Assembly: GCA_015698045.1 (NCBI GenBank)
Contig: BLAL01000160.1
Span: forward strand, 434,001-498,000
Length of the DNA stretch: 64,000 nt
Direction of reading: 5' to 3'
Origin: Rhizophagus clarus
Lineage: Eukaryota > Glomeromycota > Glomeromycetes > Glomerales > Glomeraceae
The notes beneath the pieces are model-generated. The model ran no database searches, was not told where the DNA came from, and saw only the letters and a program-made list of their open reading frames with translations. The position numbers and the translations under genes are program-made. Of the stretch, positions 24,974 to 36,300 are shown piece by piece; within the stretch, counting starts at the first letter, position 1, and every line of letters begins with the position of its first letter.

Positions 24974-25987
24974 AATAATAGTACTTCGGATATTATACAG
25001 ATTGTGGTTAAGATTTGCACAGTACTTATCTTAAAAAGGGGGGGGGGGTAAAAAAACATGAATTTCCTATTGTATTTTATTATTATAATACTTCAAATTT
25101 AAGTCTGATTGATAATAATTTTAATAATGTAATACTTTATATATTTTTATTATATTATTTATGATTTTTCAAACACTTTTTTTTTTGGTAGATGTCGTAA
25201 AGGGAACTATTGTATCTTACTAATATTGAAAAGGAAGAAACAAAAGCCACTTACACTGCATGAGAATTTCAGGAGTAAAATTACCGACTATAAAAGGAAA
25301 TGAGAGATATTAAGCAAAATTTTTAAGGTTCGTGAATTTTAGTCACATTTAGTTGTATAAAATAGAGTTTTTGGTTTTTGCACCTAAATCATAGCATTGG
25401 AGTTTTATAGGTCGACGGAATGGTCATTTTACTTGCTAATTTGCAACTGATAAATTTAAAGATTAAAGGTTTTTCCTTATCGGGTGAAAAAAGATATGTT
25501 AAATGTTTGTTAGTTTGTACATTATCAGAATCATAGCCTGCGGCAGTTTTTCGGAAAAAATTATACTTTGTTTATTTTTCACAGGACATTTAGAAAAATT
25601 ATATATGATTTCATTTTATTTACAAATTTAACCAAAGAAACAAACAAACTGGAATCTCTTGCGGTGAATTCTTGACTTTTAAAATTTATTTAAAATTAAA
25701 AAAAAAAAAAATAATTAAATAATTAAATAAAAAATTAATTTTTAATGATCAACCATTACGAAACTAAAAGTTTTTATTTTATTCTTTTGATTTCAAAGAA
25801 GCGCTATAAGCTATATGTTGTGCAATATGAATATCTAATATGCATATAGCATATTCATATTGCATATAACATACAGTTTAATGTTATAAAACATAAAATG
25901 TTGAGATTGTTTTTATGTTTGTGCATTTCCCTAAATCGGTTAAGCAATTCCAAATTCATATATTTGATGATCTATTAAGCTAAAATT
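24974..25987. other. Intergenic, no gene recognised
   Basis: Contains a G-run near 25038 and a strong hairpin at 25814-25873. No coding pattern was seen. Confidence 0.4.
25814..25873. repeat. Long perfect-like hairpin
   Basis: The arm TATGTTGTGCAATATGAATA pairs with TATTCATATTGCATATAACA with a single mismatch, and the loop (CTAATATGCATATAG) is itself self-complementary. It could be a cruciform or a structured RNA. No neighbour suggests a role. Confidence 0.6.
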
Positions 25988-26080
25988 AATTTGCCGATTA
26001 TTTTCAAAATGGTTTTAACGAAAAATAAAGTTTTGACAAATACGAGTTAAAAATAATGGCCAAACTGCTTTATCATTTGA
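25988..26080. repeat. Dispersed repeat, copy 2
   Basis: Diverged copy of 17905-18010: AATTTGCCGATTATTTTCAA, then ACAAATACGAGTTAAAAATA and AAACTGCTTTATCAT. Confidence 0.6.
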
Positions 26081-26329
26081 ATAAGTCTTGTTGATTGTGA
26101 TTAACTGATCAACAATTGCATTATCCAACAATGTAATAAACAAAAGCACTTAATAAAAATCTATCTTTTAAGAAGGAATTTGATGTAATTATATACTAAT
26201 GGCTTATAATAATAACAAAGGTAAAAACAATAGAGTATTAGTATTCAATGAAAGTTAGAATTATTCAAATTTTTTAAATTTGCCAATACACAATAAAATT
26301 AGTTTAAAGTAGTGCCGAGGGATCTAAAG

Positions 26330-27641
26330 CCCTATGAAAAAAGATCATCCAATATTTGTGCAATATTTGTTCAATTCTGTGTGAAAATCATTCAATTATT
26401 GCAGTTTTTTGGATAAAAATGACCATGCAGTTATTTATAGTGTGTTAAAAGTGTGCAATTTTTGTACAATTGAAAATAAACTTAAATTTAAAATATAGAA
26501 AATGTTCAATTTTTGTGCAATAAAAATTTTAGAGTATAAAATTTGTATTTAAGATACAGAAAGCATTCAATTTTTGAGTAATCCTACCATACAATATTTG
26601 ACCACTTTTTGGGGTAAATAGACCACTTTTAACCATCATTATGAATATATTTTCCTAAGTGATTTATGCAGTAAGTTTACACAAAATTCAACTGCATATT
26701 TGTTTATAAATGGGTATCTTCTGGATCTATTGGTACAATTTTTGTAGTGCTTCGTAACTAAAAAAATCCAAACTTTTTTAAGTTACAGAATTAGTTCCGG
26801 CCAGAATTATAATTTGGCCAGATTTATGCATCTTAAAATTGTATATTAATCACGTGATCTGATCGTCAAAATAAATATGACGCGAATGTTTGTTTTTTTT
26901 TAAAAAAAACCTTTTTTTTAACTTCAAAATTTCAGGTAAGAAAAACTTGTTTTCTATTATCTTTTTATTTATTTTCCTAACTTTTTTACATTTTAACGTT
27001 ATTAACTTGCTTATTTACTAACTTCATACTTTTTTTACTACTAACACTAATAATTTATTATTACTTTCAACACTTGCTAATCATATTTTTTATATATTAC
27101 TAATACTAATAACTTATTTTTCAACACTACTAATTTGCTTTCTTTACTAACTTCATACTTTTTATTTTAATACTTATAATTTTCTTACACTAATAATTTA
27201 CTCTTCTTTGATACTTTATTGTTACTAACATACTTTATTTTATTTTCTTATATTTTCTACATTTATGATTTATATCAAAATATAGTATTTTATTTATGAA
27301 TATTTTGTATATTTTTATATTTTAAATTAATAAAAATTCATAATTTTACTTTATAAATTTGCCTGTTATTACTGTAAAATTTTAGTATTTGACCTATTAT
27401 AATACCTAAAATTCGGCCTAAAATTTGGCTCAAAAATTGGACAATAATCATATAAATTCAGGACAAAAATAGGATAATTATTGTACGAATTACCATGCAA
27501 TTATTGTGTGATTTATTGCAATTTTTAGCACAATTATTGCACAATTATTGTATGGTCAAATATATAGAAATTGTAGTGAAATTGTAGTAAATTTAATTGA
27601 ATGTTAATTCAATAAAAATCACACACAGTTTTTTCATAGGG
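26330..27641. mobile_element. CCCTATGAAAAAA-ended element with 3-bp target duplication (CACTA-like, non-autonomous)
   Basis: Left end CCCTATGAAAAAA and right end TTTTTTCATAGGG, flanked by AAG on both sides (26327-26329 and 27642-27644). The subterminal zones repeat variants of TGTGCAATTTTTGT on the left and GCACAATTATTG on the right. The 1.3 kb interior has no transposase. The end motif and duplication length resemble the element at 21014-21666, but the subterminal words differ, so this is a separate subfamily. Confidence 0.75.
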
Positions 27642-27756
27642 AAGGTAAGATATACTAAACTTAATTATTAAACAAAAGAAGCAAAAGTTAATTTGTATAT
27701 AATTTGGATATTATTATACTTTATATAAATATAAATATTCACATACAATAAATAAT

Positions 27757-28855
27757 CAGCTCGTAAGTTAATGGATTATATAGATTATCTTATAACTCTT
27801 ATAATTTAAATAATAATTGTTTTATTGCTATTTTATATAATTTTATTAATCAATAATACTATCAGTTGGAATGTTATCAGCTGTTTATTTTTTTATTTTA
27901 TTTTATATACTGCTCTGATAACTAAATTCTTTGTTTAAATAACTATTTAATAATTAATTATATTATAGATGGTGAGTTACGATATTTATTATACTATAAT
28001 TATTGCATAATATCCACATATAATTCAAAACTAATTATACTCTAACTAAATCCATGATTAGATTGTAAGTGATATTTAATTTACAGTATATACTTTATTT
28101 TGTAATAATATTTGCATCTAATTGATTAATAATAACACTACAGGGTGTAAGTTATATGTTATCTATATTTCTGTCGTTTATATAATTTAATTAATTAATT
28201 CCTTTATTTAAAAAATTATTTATTTTAATCTATTATTACATATTTACATATAATTTAAACTAACTAATTTCTTTATTTAAAAATTTATTTAATAATATAG
28301 CCAGTAAGTTATTATTATTAAGTAATATTTGCATATAATTCAAACTAACTACTTTTTTATTTGAAAATTGTTTGGTAATTTATTTTATATGGTAATTTAA
28401 AAGTTATTTGTTTAATTCTATTATTACATATTCATCATATTCATAGATATTTACATATAATTCAAACTAACTAATTCTTTATTGAAGATATTTGTTGGGT
28501 TATTTATTTTAGATAGTAAGTTATTATTTATTCTATTATTAAAATATTTATATAATATTTACATATAATTTAAGCTGACTAATTTCTTTATTTAAAAATT
28601 ATTTGATAATTCATTTTAGATTGTAAGTTAAAAGTTATTTATTTAATTCTATTATTACTTGTTTATATAATATTTACATACAGTGATTTTTTTTATTTAA
28701 AAAATCATTTTGACATTTTGCAATTTATTTTAGATTGTAAGTCACATTCTATTATCACTTATTTATTGTATTTATATTACATTTACATATAATTTAAACT
28801 AACTAAATTTTTATTTAAAAAATTCTTAATAATATAGCGAGTAAGTTATTTATTT
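27757..28855 (+). repeat. Ladder of intron-like units with 3-nt spacers, left part
   Basis: Successive units run from a GTAAGT-type donor through a CTAAC-type branch region and a T/A-rich tract to an AG acceptor, then exactly 3 nt, then the next donor. The ten junctions read here include 27760-27762 (CTC), 27969-27971 (ATG), 28062-28064 (ATT), 28144-28146 (GGT), 28301-28303 (CCA), 28513-28515 (ATA) and 28838-28840 (CGA). One junction near 28388 has lost its AG, and unit four looks like two units fused. The LINE interrupts the last unit. The ladder resumes at 36434. Confidence 0.8.
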
Positions 28856-29077
28856 TTTTTTTTTTTTTTTTTTTTTTTACAGGCGTTAAAATCAAGGATA
28901 AACTAAGAACTAAGTTATCATGATAGGAAATACAGGGCGTAACCACAGTATACTAGTATTATGATCCATCGTAAGAGTCACATATTCCTAGCCCCTGCCC
29001 AGGCGCGCGCGCCATTCTCCAACAACTCCTACAAAATCCAACACAACTTCCTATATATAAAAAGAAACAAAAAGAAA

Positions 29078-30535
29078 CTAATTTGGCAGAAGGTCCGTAC
29101 CATAATAACTTAGAACATTAGATCCTAAATTAACGTGACTTTCTAAAGCTTCTAAACAAAATTGGTTACTATTATCTATTTTTCTATGTATATCTATATA
29201 ACTATTATTTACTATTCTATTATTTTTATCTTGAGAACTGATCCCATTAATTCTTTCCTTCTCATGTTGCATCATACACCGATAAGTCCATATCTTCTCG
29301 GATTCAGCTAATAAAAATGATCTAAATTCAAAGATTACTTTCCTAAAATTGTTTTGATTCTGTAAGTGCGTATTAATGTTATTAAATGATACAGGAATAA
29401 TTCCTTTAATAAGATCGAGTAATGTTAAAGCGTCATTATCGTAAATGCACTTCCAGGTATCATCCGAGATAATATTATCCAAATTGGTGTAAACAGTATT
29501 TTTGTTCGCTCGATATTTATTGATTAATAATAATAAATATTCCTTGCATTTTGTTATTAAAATCGTGATCGAATCTTCTTGTTCATCGCACAACCACACA
29601 TGATCAAAAGTTTCATCATCAGTTTCACATAACGCACACTTCCAGTCTTTGAAAATTACGTTATTAATAGTTTTCATTTTTTCCACAGTCGGGAGTTCTT
29701 CAATGATATATCGAATTTTCTTGTGTTTCGTGACAGATTGTTTATATGATGTAACGTAAGTGCGGTCACATCCTTGTATTAACATACACGTTAATTGCCA
29801 GTCAACTGGAAGGTGGCGATATTTACCATTTCTGTTAAGATTAATAAAAGATTCGGTATTAGTAATATAATTAATCTTACGAATGAATCTTCGCAGATTT
29901 TCTTCGATTAAAATAGCTTTCCAAGAAATATTATATTTGATCAAAGAAAGATTATTGTGGGTGAAACTAAGTTGATCTGTCGACTCATCAATACGGATGT
30001 AATCATCTACTTGTTCATTGTAATAATCACCGGAATGGCCTTTAATTTTAACAAAGTTTACTGAAATATTGTTGTTGTTAACTATATTGTACAATAGTAA
30101 CCACAAGAAATTATTTGAATTCCAAGTAAAATATAGTCTGGGAAGAAAATTAACAATGGTAGTAATATGACTATGAAAGCCATCAATAGTCGCTTGTGAA
30201 TCAGTATGGATAGTGATATGACTATTTCTTGGTAGAACAAGTAGTGTAGTAACGACAGCCATAATCTCAGCACGAGTAGAAGACGGCCAATGGCTAATAC
30301 TAGATTTAAAACGAATTTCGTTTGAGGCATCGTCAACGAGAATGAAACCATATGTCATGGTGATGTCATTAGATCCCAAATGTTGAAGGGAGCCATCAGT
30401 ATAAGCCGTATAATTGACTTGTTTTGAGTCACGTAATTGAGAAGAAATATCTAACAGTCTTGAACGAGTAGAATTATCATTAAAATATATTTGAATCAAG
30501 TCACTTGGTGTATAAGTGCCTTTGAGGTCGTGTAA
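29078..30535 (-). CDS. LINE ORF2, RNase H and C-terminal zinc-binding part (downstream of an in-frame TGA)
   Basis: This continues the endonuclease/reverse transcriptase frame after a single TGA at 30538-30536. It has no convincing start of its own, so it is the C-terminal third of ORF2. RNase H catalytic residues are all present: AYTDGS, STRAEIMA, HTDSQATID and the final Asp in NEQVDDYI. A cysteine-histidine cluster (CALCETDDETFDHVWLC) near 29600-29650 resembles the zinc-binding segment found at the end of many LINE polymerases. It removes RNA from the RNA-DNA hybrid during target-primed reverse transcription. Production would need TGA readthrough, or an intact copy elsewhere. Confidence 0.85.
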   Translation of the reverse strand, partial: LHDLKGTYTPSDLIQIYFNDNSTRSRLLDISSQLRDSKQVNYTAYTDGSLQHLGSNDITMTYGFILVDDASNEIRFKSSISHWPSSTRAEIMAVVTTLLVLPRNSHITIHTDSQATIDGFHSHITTIVNFLPRLYFTWNSNNFLWLLLYNIVNNNNISVNFVKIKGHSGDYYNEQVDDYIRIDESTDQLSFTHNNLSLIKYNISWKAILIEENLRRFIRKINYITNTESFINLNRNGKYRHLPVDWQLTCMLIQGCDRTYVTSYKQSVTKHKKIRYIIEELPTVEKMKTINNVIFKDWKCALCETDDETFDHVWLCDEQEDSITILITKCKEYLLLLINKYRANKNTVYTNLDNIISDDTWKCIYDNDALTLLDLIKGIIPVSFNNINTHLQNQNNFRKVIFEFRSFLLAESEKIWTYRCMMQHEKERINGISSQDKNNRIVNNSYIDIHRKIDNSNQFCLEALESHVNLGSNVLSYYGTDLLPN

Positions 30536-33500
30536 TCACTGTAGGTATTGGAGAATCTTTTCCATTGAGTCATTAGCGTAAGAACGAGAGTCAACGTTGT
30601 GTTTTGAAGAACGATTCCAGACAGTTACAGAGTTTGGGATCGGAATTATATCATTAGTGGCGAAGCGGTCGGAACATCGAGTATATCGTGAATCACGTGT
30701 GACGGAAATATCTCTGTCGCAACCAGGACAGAAATCAAATTCAGTGTGGGAGTTAGATGGTGTCGTAAGGTCTGGAATTAAGTGATTAGTCGTAGCTAGT
30801 GACTGGTTGGAAGGGAGAAGTCGTTTAAAGGCATGAAATGATACTTGATCATGATCATCAATGGCGGCGAATACAGGTTTGAGCGTATTATTGTTAGTTC
30901 CTCGCTCAAAATTAAAGGAGATAGAAATATTATCGTCGCGACTCGGAATCTGAGGAGGAGATTCAGAAATGGAGAGTTCATGTTCTTGTAATAAAAAAAT
31001 CAAATTCACCAAGTGACTTTTCTTGACGCGTTTCATTAACTGTTTCTGAGTCTTGAAACGGCGATATTGTGTAAAGTCGTCAGTCGTTAAACCGAAGAGA
31101 GGAGAGCGTGGTAAAGATAAGGCGTGTTGAATATTATTTAATCGTAGATTCGTGATAGTCCCTAGAAGACCAGGGTTGTTAATTTGAATCATAAAGCTTG
31201 TAATCTTTTCTTCTAATTGTCGTTGGTACAAATCAATTAGACCGTAGAAGAAGGAATTCGTAATAATAATGTTAGGAGCAGTAGCAGCAAATCCTAATTT
31301 GTTTTTGACGGTTTTCATATATAGCGCCTTGAATGAATCACACTCGTCTTTGGTTAAGACTTGGACTTGAGAGCGGTATTCTATTCGTGGTATAATAAGA
31401 CTATTAAAGATATAACGAATAATTTTATCAGTAACATCTTTCTTTTTGATCATAGAAGTGAAATTAATAATTTCATCACGAATTAATCGTAAATTATATT
31501 TAGGACATCGAGCAATATTGAAATACACTCCAAGGATGCGGATATTTTCTTTTGGTGATTTCGGAACTATTGAAATAATTTTGTCACCAAAGGAGAGGTT
31601 GATAGGTGAAGCGTCGTATGCAGAATCATTTCGAAGAAGGAGTTCTACTTTATCGTAATTGATTTTGATGCTGGCTAATTCAAAGAACGAGTCAGCAGTG
31701 GTAAGCAAAACTTCCAGGTTTTCTTTACTGTCTGTGATGATAGTGGTATCGTCCATGTAGGCCTTACTGGGAACGTGGATAGAGGTAGAGCCATCCGAAA
31801 TTTTGTAGCCTTTTTGCAGTTGTTCGAGCTTGGTAAGTAGTGGATCGAAGTATATACACCATAAAAGTGGCGAGATTACTTCTCCTTGATCGATGCCTGT
31901 AAGGACGTCGTAGGGGGTAGTGTTCCCATAGGCCGTGAAAACAGAATTTTTCCGGTTTGTAAAGAGACCTAAAACAAATCGGATAAAAGAGGTAGGAAGT
32001 TTAAGACGCGACATAGCCGTTTCTAAAAGGTGGACGTTCACCCGATCGTAGGCCTTAGACATATCTAAAGCCAAAATCCAAAGTTCTTTACGATTTTCAT
32101 CTGCATCCTGGATGATTTCGTTAATGATTCGAATGGGATCAAAAACGGACGAACCAGGTAAACCTGCATATTGTAAAGGATTTAAAACAGAAAACTTATA
32201 AAATATATTCATAAGACGCGTTGTTAAAATTGAAACTGTAAGTTTCCTTGCAGTCTCGAGAAGGGTAATTGGACGGGTATTATTAAGGTTACAACACCAT
32301 GGTTTCGGTTTGGGGATGGGGTATAGATTAGCAAAGTTCCAATCGACAGGAAATTGTTGATGGATGAATATATCATTAATCAAATCCAAAAGAGCAATTT
32401 TTAAAGAGACAGGTAAATGTTTGATAAATTCGTTATGAATGCGACTGGGACCAGCCGCTTTGCCTAATGGTAACTTGTGTATATGAGCCTCCAATTCTTC
32501 TAATGATGAAGGAGTCATCAGCTCGTCATATATTGACGCATCAATATCATGTTTTGGTTCAAACATATCAGACCATTCATGGGGGATGGTTTTAGGTTCG
32601 TTGACTGATTGAGCAGCGTGTTGGAAATGGTCATTCACCTTCCTTTTAATATCTTTAGGATTAGTGAGTAACACGTCGACGTTAGTGGTTGGATCAGTGT
32701 CAAGAACTTTGTCGAGTACAATTGATCTAACTTCATGTTCCATAACGGATTTAATGACTTTGCCTTGGTTACCGTCGAGATTGGATTCTCTAGTGATGGT
32801 GGCTTCTTTGATTTTTTGTAATTGTGATTCCCTAAGATCGTTGTTGTATTCGATGGTAAGAATATCTTTAAGTTCCATGAGTGTGATAATGTTGAAAGTG
32901 GAGTCAGAAGCAAATGGAACAGTGAGTGTAGTATCATATGATGAAGCGATTTCGACCGATTCTTTGTAGAGGTCAGAAAATTCATATGAGGGACGCTTAA
33001 GGGCTTTACGACACGCTTTGATGCATTTAAGTACCATGCGCAGTTTTTCGTAGAGTGGCGAGAAATGTATGCGTTGAGATCCTCTAAAGGAGCACGTTCG
33101 CTGGGGAATTAAGTATTCGTTCTCAGCATTTTTGTATCGTGAAGCGTCTTGAATGGCCAGTTTGATGGAAGTCCATTTGCTGTTAACCTCGGTAGGTTTC
33201 AGTTTATCGTTATAGTGTGTGAATCGAAGTTCAACGTATTTTTGATATTCTTCCCATTGTTCTGCAGACATGTCTTTAAAATTAAAGACAGTTTTGTGAT
33301 TAGTAGGAGAACGATGTTGTGATAGAGTGGGCATCAATAAGGATGCGGAGACTAATTTGTGATCTGTAGTAAAGGAATCAACAACAGAGATGTGGTGGCT
33401 AAGAATATTATTGAAGATGCCAGGAGAGATCCAGATATAATCAATCCGTGAGGAACCGATGGCAGCGTCGAATGTAGTCATTTTAGAAGCATCTGATTCA

Positions 33501-34225
33501 AGAAGAGCAGTGACGTCGACGAAGTGAAATTCGTTATCCAATTTATCAAAAATGGCTTCCTGAGAGGAAGGAGATTTGCCTTGAAGTAGTTTTTGTTGAT
33601 ATTTTTCGTAACTTAAATTAAAGTCACCTAAAACTATTGAATGGATATCCTGATCGTCATTGAATTGAAGGTTAGTTGTAAGTTTAGCTTGTAAATCAGC
33701 TATAAGTTGACCATCAGCAGAGGTAACCTTGGATTTGATGTAAACATTAAATATTTTCATAGAAAATTGTCTGAAGGAAAGGGTGATAGATAAATATCGG
33801 CCTTTATAGCCTTCAGATTTAGAAACATGTTGAGCAAACTGTCGATCGATAATGAAGCCGACACCGCACCCCCGTAGCGATGAAGGATCGTTGTCAAAAA
33901 TAACACGAAACCGGTGTGAAAATTTTTTGAACATAAAGAGAGCGTTTTGTTTTCGAACTGAAATTTCTTGAAGTGCTAAAATATGAATATTTTTTGAGAT
34001 CATAAGATCTATAATAGGTTCAACTTTACTAATCGTAAGGGAATGAACATTAAGGGTAGCAATATTTAAAGTGGAAGCGGTAGAAGAATTTTTACTGCGT
34101 TTAATTTTAGTGTAGTTAAGACAATTACCGTAAGAACGGTTATTAACAATTTTAGTAGGAGTGGGGGATAAAGAAGAAATTAACAAACTATTATTTGAAA
34201 AAGAAGGGATCGGTTGTACAATCAT
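30536..34225 (-). CDS. LINE ORF2, apurinic-type endonuclease and reverse transcriptase
   Basis: Residues about 50-305 form an exonuclease-endonuclease-phosphatase fold: TLNVHSLTI, LALQEISV, VLGDFNLSY, DYIWISP and TTDHKLVSA. The reverse transcriptase occupies about 590-900, with KPWCCNLNNTRPITLL, ALDMSKAYDRVN, GIDQGEVISPLLW and the catalytic AYMDDTTII near residue 820. A Cys/His pattern (CPGCDRDISVT..RYTRC) lies close to the end. The ORF stops at TGA 30538-30536, and the same frame continues directly into RNase H, so the stop is a probable nonsense change. ORF2 nicks the target and copies the element RNA. Clade (Tad1/I-like) was not resolved by eye. Confidence 0.9.
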   Translation of the reverse strand: MIVQPIPSFSNNSLLISSLSPTPTKIVNNRSYGNCLNYTKIKRSKNSSTASTLNIATLNVHSLTISKVEPIIDLMISKNIHILALQEISVRKQNALFMFKKFSHRFRVIFDNDPSSLRGCGVGFIIDRQFAQHVSKSEGYKGRYLSITLSFRQFSMKIFNVYIKSKVTSADGQLIADLQAKLTTNLQFNDDQDIHSIVLGDFNLSYEKYQQKLLQGKSPSSQEAIFDKLDNEFHFVDVTALLESDASKMTTFDAAIGSSRIDYIWISPGIFNNILSHHISVVDSFTTDHKLVSASLLMPTLSQHRSPTNHKTVFNFKDMSAEQWEEYQKYVELRFTHYNDKLKPTEVNSKWTSIKLAIQDASRYKNAENEYLIPQRTCSFRGSQRIHFSPLYEKLRMVLKCIKACRKALKRPSYEFSDLYKESVEIASSYDTTLTVPFASDSTFNIITLMELKDILTIEYNNDLRESQLQKIKEATITRESNLDGNQGKVIKSVMEHEVRSIVLDKVLDTDPTTNVDVLLTNPKDIKRKVNDHFQHAAQSVNEPKTIPHEWSDMFEPKHDIDASIYDELMTPSSLEELEAHIHKLPLGKAAGPSRIHNEFIKHLPVSLKIALLDLINDIFIHQQFPVDWNFANLYPIPKPKPWCCNLNNTRPITLLETARKLTVSILTTRLMNIFYKFSVLNPLQYAGLPGSSVFDPIRIINEIIQDADENRKELWILALDMSKAYDRVNVHLLETAMSRLKLPTSFIRFVLGLFTNRKNSVFTAYGNTTPYDVLTGIDQGEVISPLLWCIYFDPLLTKLEQLQKGYKISDGSTSIHVPSKAYMDDTTIITDSKENLEVLLTTADSFFELASIKINYDKVELLLRNDSAYDASPINLSFGDKIISIVPKSPKENIRILGVYFNIARCPKYNLRLIRDEIINFTSMIKKKDVTDKIIRYIFNSLIIPRIEYRSQVQVLTKDECDSFKALYMKTVKNKLGFAATAPNIIITNSFFYGLIDLYQRQLEEKITSFMIQINNPGLLGTITNLRLNNIQHALSLPRSPLFGLTTDDFTQYRRFKTQKQLMKRVKKSHLVNLIFLLQEHELSISESPPQIPSRDDNISISFNFERGTNNNTLKPVFAAIDDHDQVSFHAFKRLLPSNQSLATTNHLIPDLTTPSNSHTEFDFCPGCDRDISVTRDSRYTRCSDRFATNDIIPIPNSVTVWNRSSKHNVDSRSYANDSMEKILQYLQ

Positions 34226-34233
34226 TAAAAAAT

Positions 34234-36300
34234 TTAATGATTAAGGAAATATTCAGAATCGTCTCCATCGAAATCCCCCGATTCGTTGGAGCCGAGCATA
34301 TTCATGAGTTTAGAAACTGCTTTTTGAAGGGAATTTTGCCCATCAAAGATTTTTTCCTGGCTAGATTTGATAACGTCGATTTCGCTGGGTGTGTCAATGT
34401 TCATAGCAGCGCCGGATTGCGTGGTACGTGGACGTTTATTAACAGCCTCAGAGGAAGTAGAAGTAGAAGGTGAGGCGGGTCGCGTAGGTCGTTTGGAGGC
34501 AGTATTGATCGGTTGAGCCAACTCAGGGATTAAAGCCGGAGTGTGGGAGTGTAAGAGTGTAGAAGGGTTATCCAGGGTAGAAGCAGTGGGAGTGGGAGGA
34601 AGTGCCGAAATCCTGGCATTCAGAGCTGCAATATCTGATTGTTGTTTAGCAAGACCCTTTTGGATGTCCTGAAGCATTTCCATCATCGTTGAGCGGAAGG
34701 ATTGGAAGGCTGGGTTTGATTGAAAGTCCTCCTGCATGGAGTCGTCCAGCGGCTCCTCATCGAGTGCCGGACCGGAGTTTTTAGAACGGTTGTTAGGATG
34801 GAGGGTGGATGAGCCGTTATGAGTATTAAGAGGTCTAGAGGGTCCTTTCCCTTTCCCTTGACCCTTTGAATTGTTAGAATTATTGTTTCGATTGCCTTTG
34901 CGTTGTTTAGCAGCGTCAGCGTAGGACTGTGTACGGTTTTTCCATGCTTGGGCCGCTGAGATAATTTTTGATTTATTTGCTTGGGGGCACTCTTTGGTCA
35001 CGTGAGAGGGATCACCACACCTGAAGCAAATCTTGTCAGTAGATTCGGTAAGGAATATAGGTGATTGTCTTTTGCCTTGAGATATTGCCAAATTGGTCAG
35101 ATGTCTGGCGCGTTGTTTGTCATCATCATCCGCGAACGTTAAGAATGCGATACGACGTGGATTGTAATTGCGTGGATTGCGAGGAATAATCATGGTTTTG
35201 GCTCTTGTTTGTGCAAGGACATTCCTCAGGGTATACCCTGTCATACCAGCAGGAAGGCCAGAGATTCTAAGGGTGTGTGAAGCGCGAAGTTTCTTTTTTT
35301 CTTCAGATAGCAGTAGTGGCCAGACCCGGACAAAGTGTGCACCAATGTACGTTCCCCAGGAGATATCGTAATAGCGGGAAACGGGAGTATCCGTGGTGAA
35401 GGTAATGTAAGCAATACCATACATGCCGTTTTTGCAAACATAGTTAAGTTTTTCTATTTCTCCGTCGGAGCTAAAGGATTCTCTAACGGCTTTCTCAGAA
35501 AGGAAGATGGGAATATCCGTGACTTGGATAGTTCTTTGTTTTTCGTGAGTACGTTCTTCCGGGGTAGCGGGAGCGACAAATAGAGAGGTGATGGGAAGAG
35601 ATCTATTAATAGATTGTTCATCTGCCATGTCAGGAACTGATAGGGATTTCAGCGCGACAAAAGCGTCAAGATCTTCTTTGAAGTCGAAGCGTACAACCAA
35701 CAAGGAGGTTTTCTTTTTAGATTTTTTGGTGCTTCCAGAGAAGATAACGTCTTTGTGAATAATCATCTGCGTCACAAGGCTATTTTTAACTTTTTCTTTC
35801 TTCTCCTCACCAGTCTTACCGGATAAGGAGGAGGTGTCGATCTCAGCTTTGTACGAATCTGCGGAGATGATCGTTAATGGAGTATTATCACGAGGTGGAA
35901 TATTCTGCTCGTGGTTAGGGGGAATATTACTATTTTGAGTAAGATTGTTATCAAAAGACGCGTCAGGAGGAGATGATTGGTGTTCTTCAGGACGCGACGA
36001 GATGCGATGAACTTGAGTGACTGTGGGGGGCGCAGTAGGAGAGAGGGCGACCGAAGGAATTTTTTCAGTGTCCTCCATACTGTCCGTGTTAACTGGTGGT
36101 TGGCCAGTAGAAAGGTTTCCTTTGGACCTAGTCGCGTACTTAGACGTGGTGGTATTGTTGTTACGGCGGATAACAGAGGGGCCGTAGTCGCGTTTATCTC
36201 CACCAGAGTTACTATTGGGGGGAGCGTGAAGGCTGTTGGAAAGGCCTTCGGCCTGTTGTAGTTGAGAAGAGGCCTTGTTCTTGGAGTTATTTCCAGTCAT
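34234..36300 (-). CDS. LINE ORF1, RRM-like and zinc-knuckle RNA-binding protein
   Basis: 688 residues. The N-terminal quarter is low complexity (Asn/Ser/Pro/Thr-rich). Two RRM-like segments follow (about 255-330, RTIQVTDIPIF..GIAYITFTT; about 340-415, HTLRISGLPAG..RIAFLTFAD). A CCHC zinc knuckle follows (CFRCGDPSHVTKEC, about 423-436), then a basic Asn/Gly-rich linker, and a C-terminal region with a short coiled-coil-like segment (MLQDIQKGLAKQQSDIAAL). Role by analogy with LINE ORF1 proteins: RNA binding and chaperoning. ORF2 begins 8 nt after its stop in another frame, suggesting reinitiation or an internal start. Confidence 0.88.
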   Translation of the reverse strand: MTGNNSKNKASSQLQQAEGLSNSLHAPPNSNSGGDKRDYGPSVIRRNNNTTTSKYATRSKGNLSTGQPPVNTDSMEDTEKIPSVALSPTAPPTVTQVHRISSRPEEHQSSPPDASFDNNLTQNSNIPPNHEQNIPPRDNTPLTIISADSYKAEIDTSSLSGKTGEEKKEKVKNSLVTQMIIHKDVIFSGSTKKSKKKTSLLVVRFDFKEDLDAFVALKSLSVPDMADEQSINRSLPITSLFVAPATPEERTHEKQRTIQVTDIPIFLSEKAVRESFSSDGEIEKLNYVCKNGMYGIAYITFTTDTPVSRYYDISWGTYIGAHFVRVWPLLLSEEKKKLRASHTLRISGLPAGMTGYTLRNVLAQTRAKTMIIPRNPRNYNPRRIAFLTFADDDDKQRARHLTNLAISQGKRQSPIFLTESTDKICFRCGDPSHVTKECPQANKSKIISAAQAWKNRTQSYADAAKQRKGNRNNNSNNSKGQGKGKGPSRPLNTHNGSSTLHPNNRSKNSGPALDEEPLDDSMQEDFQSNPAFQSFRSTMMEMLQDIQKGLAKQQSDIAALNARISALPPTPTASTLDNPSTLLHSHTPALIPELAQPINTASKRPTRPASPSTSTSSEAVNKRPRTTQSGAAMNIDTPSEIDVIKSSQEKIFDGQNSLQKAVSKLMNMLGSNESGDFDGDDSEYFLNH

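Noticed and set aside
34195..36261. Several plus-strand ORFs over the LINE
   Set aside because: They are antisense to LINE ORF1 and ORF2, which carry complete domain signatures.
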